From Pseudooceanicola spongiae (GTDB lineage: Bacteria; Pseudomonadota; Alphaproteobacteria; Rhodobacterales; Rhodobacteraceae): 64,000 nucleotides of DNA. Made by a program: the position numbers and the translations under genes. How positions within the stretch are numbered: the stretch's first letter is position 1; each line of letters begins with the position of its first letter. This document shows, in pieces, positions 59,986 through 64,000 of this stretch. Where the stretch lies: positions 1,410,501 to 1,474,500 of the forward strand of contig NZ_CP045201.1 of the NCBI RefSeq assembly GCF_014899185.1, written 5' to 3'. The notes beneath the pieces are model-generated. The model was not told where the DNA came from, searched no databases, and was given only the letters and a program-made list of their open reading frames with translations.

Positions 59986-60057
59986 GTCGCTTCCTCTGCG
60001 TTCTGGTTGCTCGGCGGCACTTAACCACGCACGCGCGCCGGGGAAAAGGGGGCAGCG

Positions 60058-61065
60058 TTATTTCGGATCACGCGGTTGCGGGCGTGTCGGAATTTCCATC
60101 AGCAAACCACCGACGCCCATGCCCGCTATATCGCCCGCAGTGACCGGCACGTCGCACAGGATCCGCTCCAGCACCCAGTCGGCGCCATTGAGCGCGGGCG
60201 AACGCGCGCATCCCGGCAGGCCAATCACCGGCAAGCCAACGATATCGCCCAGAAACAAAAGGTTGCCCGGATCGACCGGCATGCCAAAGCGGGTGATCTG
60301 CCCGCCGACCTGACGCACCGCCGCCGGGGCAATATCGTCCGGGTCCGAGGTCGCCGAGCCGGTCAAGATCAGGATCGCATCGACCTGACCGCGTCCGAGG
60401 ACCTCAGCCAGAGCCGTCGCGAGGGCGGGTTGGCTGTGCTGAGCCTCGGCCTCGTCCGTCAGCGCCGCGCCCAGACGGGTCAGACGGGTTTCCACCGCCT
60501 TGCGGCCCTTGGCGCTGTCGCTGGTGCCCACCACGGTCTGGATCAGCGCGACTCGGGTTCGCTGCGTCGGGCGCATCCTCAGGCAGCCCTCCCCGGCGAC
60601 GGCACAGGCCTGTTCCAGCGCCTCGCCCGGCACGGCGTAGGAGATGATCTTGACCGTCGCCACCATACCCCGCAGCGCCATACGCTGCCATTCGGGCACG
60701 GTGGCCACAGTGATCATCGGATGCACCGCGTTGATCGCATTGATCCGCGCGGCCAGAACCTCCGCCACACCCAGAGCTTCGGCGAAGATGTTGACGCGCC
60801 CCGTGCTGGCGGGGGCCAGACGCAGCCCCGCATCCGCAGGCTGCGGCACCATCGCAGCGGCCAGTCGCGCAGCGGCCTCATCCTCGATCACGTCACCGAG
60901 GTCGAGTTGAGCGGCCGTCACCGCGCCCAGCCCTGCCGCCTGAAGGCGCGCGATCTCGGCCTCCCCCAGCACGACGCCCTTGCGCAGGCGGCCATCGGGC
61001 AGGCTCAGCGAATGCGCCAGAACCGCGCCCTCAGCCTGCTCCAGCGCAACAGTGCCAAACCTCAA
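60058..61065 (-). CDS. Molybdopterin-binding (MoeA/MogA-like) protein
   Basis: A 335-residue protein with the MoCF_biosynth fold. The motif [24 protein letters not shown] (about residues 230-253) corresponds to the GGTGxxxxD site of MoeA/MogA, and [18 protein letters not shown] to their later loop. Co-located with XdhC and CoxS-like genes, it probably serves cofactor processing for that enzyme. Overlaps xdhC by ATGA. It is not a full housekeeping MoeA in length. Confidence 0.8.
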   Translation of the reverse strand: MRFGTVALEQAEGAVLAHSLSLPDGRLRKGVVLGEAEIARLQAAGLGAVTAAQLDLGDVIEDEAAARLAAAMVPQPADAGLRLAPASTGRVNIFAEALGVAEVLAARINAINAVHPMITVATVPEWQRMALRGMVATVKIISYAVPGEALEQACAVAGEGCLRMRPTQRTRVALIQTVVGTSDSAKGRKAVETRLTRLGAALTDEAEAQHSQPALATALAEVLGRGQVDAILILTGSATSDPDDIAPAAVRQVGGQITRFGMPVDPGNLLFLGDIVGLPVIGLPGCARSPALNGADWVLERILCDVPVTAGDIAGMGVGGLLMEIPTRPQPRDPK

Positions 61066-62030
61066 GCGCCTTTCCTCAGCACTTGCGTCATCTCGGCGAT
61101 AATCGAAACAGCGATTTCCGCCGGGCTCGCCGCGCCGATATCCAGCCCGATCGGCCCGTGGATACGCGCAAGGTCCGCGTCGGTGAACCCTGCCCCGATC
61201 ATCCGCTCGCGCCGCTTGGCATGGGTGCGGGTCGAGCCGAGCGCGCCGATATAAAAGACATCCGAGCGCAGCGCCTCGATCAGCGCCGGATCGTCGAGCT
61301 TGGGATCATGCGTCAGCAGCACCAGCGCGGTACGCCCATCCAAGCCAAAGGCGCGCACCCCCTCATCCGGCCAGTCGTTCAGGATCGTCTCGCCCGGGAA
61401 CCGCGCGGAGGAGCCGAAGCTTTCCCGCGGGTCGATCAGAACCGGATCATAGCCCGCAATCCGCGCCATCGGCACCAGAGCCTGCGCGATATGCACAGCT
61501 CCGATCAGGATCAGACGCAGCGGCGGGTTGTGGATGGTGACGAAGGTCGCGCCGTCCTCCTCAAACCCCGAGCGATCCATGCGAAAACGGTCCTCGTGGC
61601 CCTCAAATGCAAGCGAGCGCGCGCCGATGTCGGGGTTGACGCGATAGGCCACGGCGCGGCGCGCTTTGCGGGCCTCAACCAGATCGGCCAGCATCGCCTC
61701 AGGCAGCGCCGCGCCGACGGGTTCGACCAGAATGCGGATCGTGCCGCCACAAGCCAGCCCCACGGCAAAGGCATCCCCGTCCGACACGCCGTACTCCAGC
61801 AGACGCGGCTTGCCATCCTCCAGCGCCTCAAGCGCCTCCATCACCACCGCGCCCTCGACGCAGCCACCAGAGACGGAGCCGGCAATCTCGCCCCCACCAC
61901 TGATCGCCAGCTGGCTGCCGGTACGGCGCGGGGCACTGCCCCAAGTCTGCACGACCGTTGCAAGGGCCGCGCCCTGGCCTTCGCGGTGCCAGTGCAGGGC
62001 ACGTTCGGGAATATCGTCAAAGAGGTCCAT
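61062..62030 (-). CDS. xdhC: XdhC/CoxI family molybdenum cofactor insertion protein
   Basis: A 322-residue protein. N-terminal XdhC_CoxI part: ALATVVQTWGSAPRRTGSQLAI and SGGCVEGAVVMEALEALEDG. C-terminal Rossmann part: LILIGAVHIAQALVPMARIAGYDPVLIDPRESF and VFYIGALGSTRTHAKRRERM. It sulfurates or delivers Moco to xanthine-oxidase-type enzymes. The start MDLFDDIPE at 62030 is the plausible one. First gene of the leftward cluster. Confidence 0.9.
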   Translation of the reverse strand: MDLFDDIPERALHWHREGQGAALATVVQTWGSAPRRTGSQLAISGGGEIAGSVSGGCVEGAVVMEALEALEDGKPRLLEYGVSDGDAFAVGLACGGTIRILVEPVGAALPEAMLADLVEARKARRAVAYRVNPDIGARSLAFEGHEDRFRMDRSGFEEDGATFVTIHNPPLRLILIGAVHIAQALVPMARIAGYDPVLIDPRESFGSSARFPGETILNDWPDEGVRAFGLDGRTALVLLTHDPKLDDPALIEALRSDVFYIGALGSTRTHAKRRERMIGAGFTDADLARIHGPIGLDIGAASPAEIAVSIIAEMTQVLRKGA

Positions 62031-62195
62031 CGCGGTCTCCTGTGTTTGCCCCAACCTAAGCCCGCACCTGACGCGCCGCAATATGGCCCAAGGTCGTGAC
62101 GCGGTGCGCCACTGCAGAACGCCCTCGCAGAACCGAAAAAGGGCCGCCCCTGCAACAGGGCGGCCCAAATCACTCTAATCGTTCTGCGTCGCGGC

Positions 62196-64000
62196 TCAGG
62201 AGCCTTGCAGCAGCGGTGTGATGCGGCGCACGGCAGCGCGGCGGTTTTCACGGGCAGCGTCACCGGTCTGAATCTTCAGATCGCTTTCGCCATAGCCCTG
62301 CACCACCATGTTTTCCGGCGGCACATCGAAATACTCACTCAGCGCCAGCGCCAGACTTTCGGCGCGACGATCCGACAGGGCGAGGTTATAGCTCGCACGG
62401 CCAACGGCGTCGGTGTGGCCCTCGACAAGGAACACCTCAGAGGGGTTCTTGGCGATCATGTCGCTCATCGCCTGCCCCAGGGCGGCCAGTTCGCGGGCTT
62501 CCTGCGGACGGATCACGGCACTGCCGGTTTCAAAGTTGATCTGATCCACCGAGATTTCCGGAACCAGCGCCCGCACGGCACGAATGTCGCGCACCTGACT
62601 CAGCGAGAAGCGGCGCCCAAAGTCCGATTGCTCGGACAGAGCACGCTCAAGCGCACGGGTGTCATTGTCCTGATACTCCACGACGCGCTGTTGCTGACGC
62701 GGCAGCTCCGAAACCCGGACACGATCAAACGACTGCGTATCGTCGAACAGAACGACCTGCTGGCCATTCTGCAGCTCACGGGTGCGGCGCAGCACTGTAC
62801 CGTCAGCAGATCGGATGGTCACCACGCGCGAACCGTCTTCCCGCGTCACGGTCGAGCGGGTCGAGCCGTCGTTGAACGTCTCGGTCTGCACGTTGTTGCC
62901 GGGCTGACGCAGCAGCGCATCATCGTCCTTGAGAACGACGTATTCGCCATTGCGCTCCACCACGACGCGGTCGCCGGAGTTGGTGACGACCTTGTCACCG
63001 TTGTTCATGATCGAGCCGACAGCATAGGCACCCAGACCCACGAGGGCCGCCTTGGCGATGCCTTCAAAGATGTCGTTCTTGCGGTCGCGCTTGTCCTTGG
63101 CCTTCTGCTCGGCTTTCTGCTGTTCCGCCGTTTGCGGCGCGGGCGCAGCTGCCGGTTGCGGAGCCTGCTCGTTGACGCCGGTCGTGAACTCTTCGCTGGA
63201 CGAACGCGCGGTGTCCGCAGTCACGGTCTCCGTTTGCACATCCGCGACTTCGGCATCCGCTGCAGCGGCGGCGGCGGGGGCGCGTTCCTGCTGCGCAGCA
63301 TCCTGCGCCTCAGCCTGACGCTCGGCTTTCACCTCAGGCGCCTCTGTGACGGCAGTGGCTTCGGCAGCGGGGGCCTCAACCGGTGCCGCCGCAGGGGCCT
63401 CGGCAGGCGCTTCAGCGGCTTGTGCCGGAGCTGGCTCAGCCGCAGGGGCCGGTGCTTCTGCCGCAGGGGCGGGCGCTTCTGCCGCAGGGGCGGGCGCTTC
63501 TGCTGCAGGCGCGGGTGCCGCTTCAGCAGCCGGGGCGGGTTCCGCAGCGGGCGCTGGCGCAACCTCTGCCTCGGCAGTCGGTGCGACCTCGGCTTCAGCG
63601 GCGGGCGCGGCAGGCTCAGCGGTGCCTTCAGCGGCCTTCAGCTTGTCCGCAAGCTCGGCTTCAGTGGGGGCAGCCTTCGGCTGCGGCTGCTCGGCTGCGA
63701 CGTCCGGAGCGGCCTCGGGGGCTGGCGCCTCGTTAGCTTCAGGCGCAGGCGCGGCCTCCGGCGCGGGCTGCTCAGCCTCGGCCGCTTGCGGTGCGGGGGC
63801 GGCCTCCGCAGGTGCGGGTTCCGCAGGTGCGGCCTCCGGGACCGGCTCGGCTTCTGGAGGAGTCGGCGCTTCAGCGGCATTTTCTGCAGGCTGGGCCTCG
63901 CCCGTCTCTGCATTCTGCGCGTCTTCGAGCTTCTTCTTCAGCTGCTCTGCAACCGTGTCCGCATCGGCTTGCTGGACACTGCCATCGGCGTTGGTTTCAA
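62196..64000 (-). CDS. OmpA-family protein with Ala/Pro/Glu-rich region, 5' end outside window
   Basis: The frame is open to the right edge (codons from 63998), so the start is beyond the window; a GTG at 63332 in the low-complexity region is not a real start. About 600 residues are visible. From the right: a short helical part (VAEQLKKKLEDAQN), about 200 residues of Ala/Pro/Glu-rich repeats, a hydrophobic stretch (LVGLGAYAVGSIM), a 'VVERNGEYVVLKDD' region, and at the C-terminus an OmpA peptidoglycan-binding domain (EISVDQINFETGSAVI...FLVEGHTDAVGRASYNLALSDRRAESLALAL...QGYGES). It likely anchors the outer envelope to peptidoglycan. Confidence 0.9.
   Translation of the reverse strand, partial: ETNADGSVQQADADTVAEQLKKKLEDAQNAETGEAQPAENAAEAPTPPEAEPVPEAAPAEPAPAEAAPAPQAAEAEQPAPEAAPAPEANEAPAPEAAPDVAAEQPQPKAAPTEAELADKLKAAEGTAEPAAPAAEAEVAPTAEAEVAPAPAAEPAPAAEAAPAPAAEAPAPAAEAPAPAAEAPAPAAEPAPAQAAEAPAEAPAAAPVEAPAAEATAVTEAPEVKAERQAEAQDAAQQERAPAAAAAADAEVADVQTETVTADTARSSSEEFTTGVNEQAPQPAAAPAPQTAEQQKAEQKAKDKRDRKNDIFEGIAKAALVGLGAYAVGSIMNNGDKVVTNSGDRVVVERNGEYVVLKDDDALLRQPGNNVQTETFNDGSTRSTVTREDGSRVVTIRSADGTVLRRTRELQNGQQVVLFDDTQSFDRVRVSELPRQQQRVVEYQDNDTRALERALSEQSDFGRRFSLSQVRDIRAVRALVPEISVDQINFETGSAVIRPQEARELAALGQAMSDMIAKNPSEVFLVEGHTDAVGRASYNLALSDRRAESLALALSEYFDVPPENMVVQGYGESDLKIQTGDAARENRRAAVRRITPLLQGS
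63454..63516 (-). repeat. 21-base tandem repeats encoding APAPAAE
   Basis: Three near-identical 21-base units start at 63454, 63475 and 63496 (each encoding a heptapeptide of Ala, Pro and Glu), with degenerate copies on both sides. The in-frame unit length lets the region expand or shrink without breaking the protein. Confidence 0.85.

Overview
The window is a high-GC alphaproteobacterial chromosome segment, almost certainly Rhodobacterales (Rhodobacteraceae/Roseobacter group). The evidence is the set of neighbours that family usually shows: tgt, a SufT-like protein, SufA, TfoX-N and tpiA; a DctPQM TRAP operon with DctB/DctD; an AsnC-cysG-DUF2849-sulfite reductase-cysH-DUF934-fpr sulfur assimilation cluster; infC; and XdhC with a CoxS-like protein. 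All calls come from reading sequence and protein motifs by eye. No database search was run.

Layout: (1) 1-2928 is the end of a type VI secretion effector locus: a DUF4123 adaptor (cut by the window edge), a Tli4-like immunity protein and an LCAT-like lipase effector. (2) 3280-7052 is a lower-GC leftward accessory block: a zinc-ribbon hypothetical protein, and a tight three-gene operon of an sce7726-like PD-(D/E)XK-type protein, an sce7725/'Beta protein'-like protein and a zinc-ribbon/HEPN-RES protein. This is the best candidate for an undescribed defence-type system. (3) 7452-33560 is a largely complete HK97-like siphovirus prophage: lysis cassette, tail spike, tape measure, G/GT frameshift chaperone, tail tube, head-tail joining, capsid, S49 protease, portal, terminase, HNH, early genes, a divergent Cro-like/CI-like switch with a family of TTGCG-N5-CGCAA operators, excisionase and integrase. 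It abuts the CCA end of a tRNA-Val(CAC). A membrane-bound c-di-GMP phosphodiesterase (CSS-motif/EAL), AT-rich and on the opposite strand, is inserted between the capsid and protease genes.

(4) 33561-43001 is housekeeping: tRNA-Val, an HU-like protein, Lon, an NAD-dependent reductase, tgt, sufT-like, a SatD-like/DUF3307 pair, sufA-like, TfoX-N and tpiA. (5) 43219-50327 is the C4-dicarboxylate module: dctM, dctQ and dctP, a lipoprotein, and the DctD/DctB two-component system. Two dyads upstream of dctP look like DctD sites, but this DctD lacks the sigma-54 contact loop and key ATPase residues. (6) 50410-52872 holds a cytochrome P450, an L,D-transpeptidase and a secreted hypothetical protein.

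(7) 53091-58723 is the sulfur assimilation cluster behind a divergent AsnC/Lrp regulator. Its CysG-like protein has a shortened methyltransferase domain. (8) 58877-59422 is infC, which appears to start at AUA. (9) 59521-62030 is a leftward molybdo-enzyme accessory cluster (XdhC, molybdopterin-binding protein, CoxS-like) with no catalytic large subunit in view. (10) An OmpA-family protein with a long Ala/Pro/Glu-rich region runs off the right edge.
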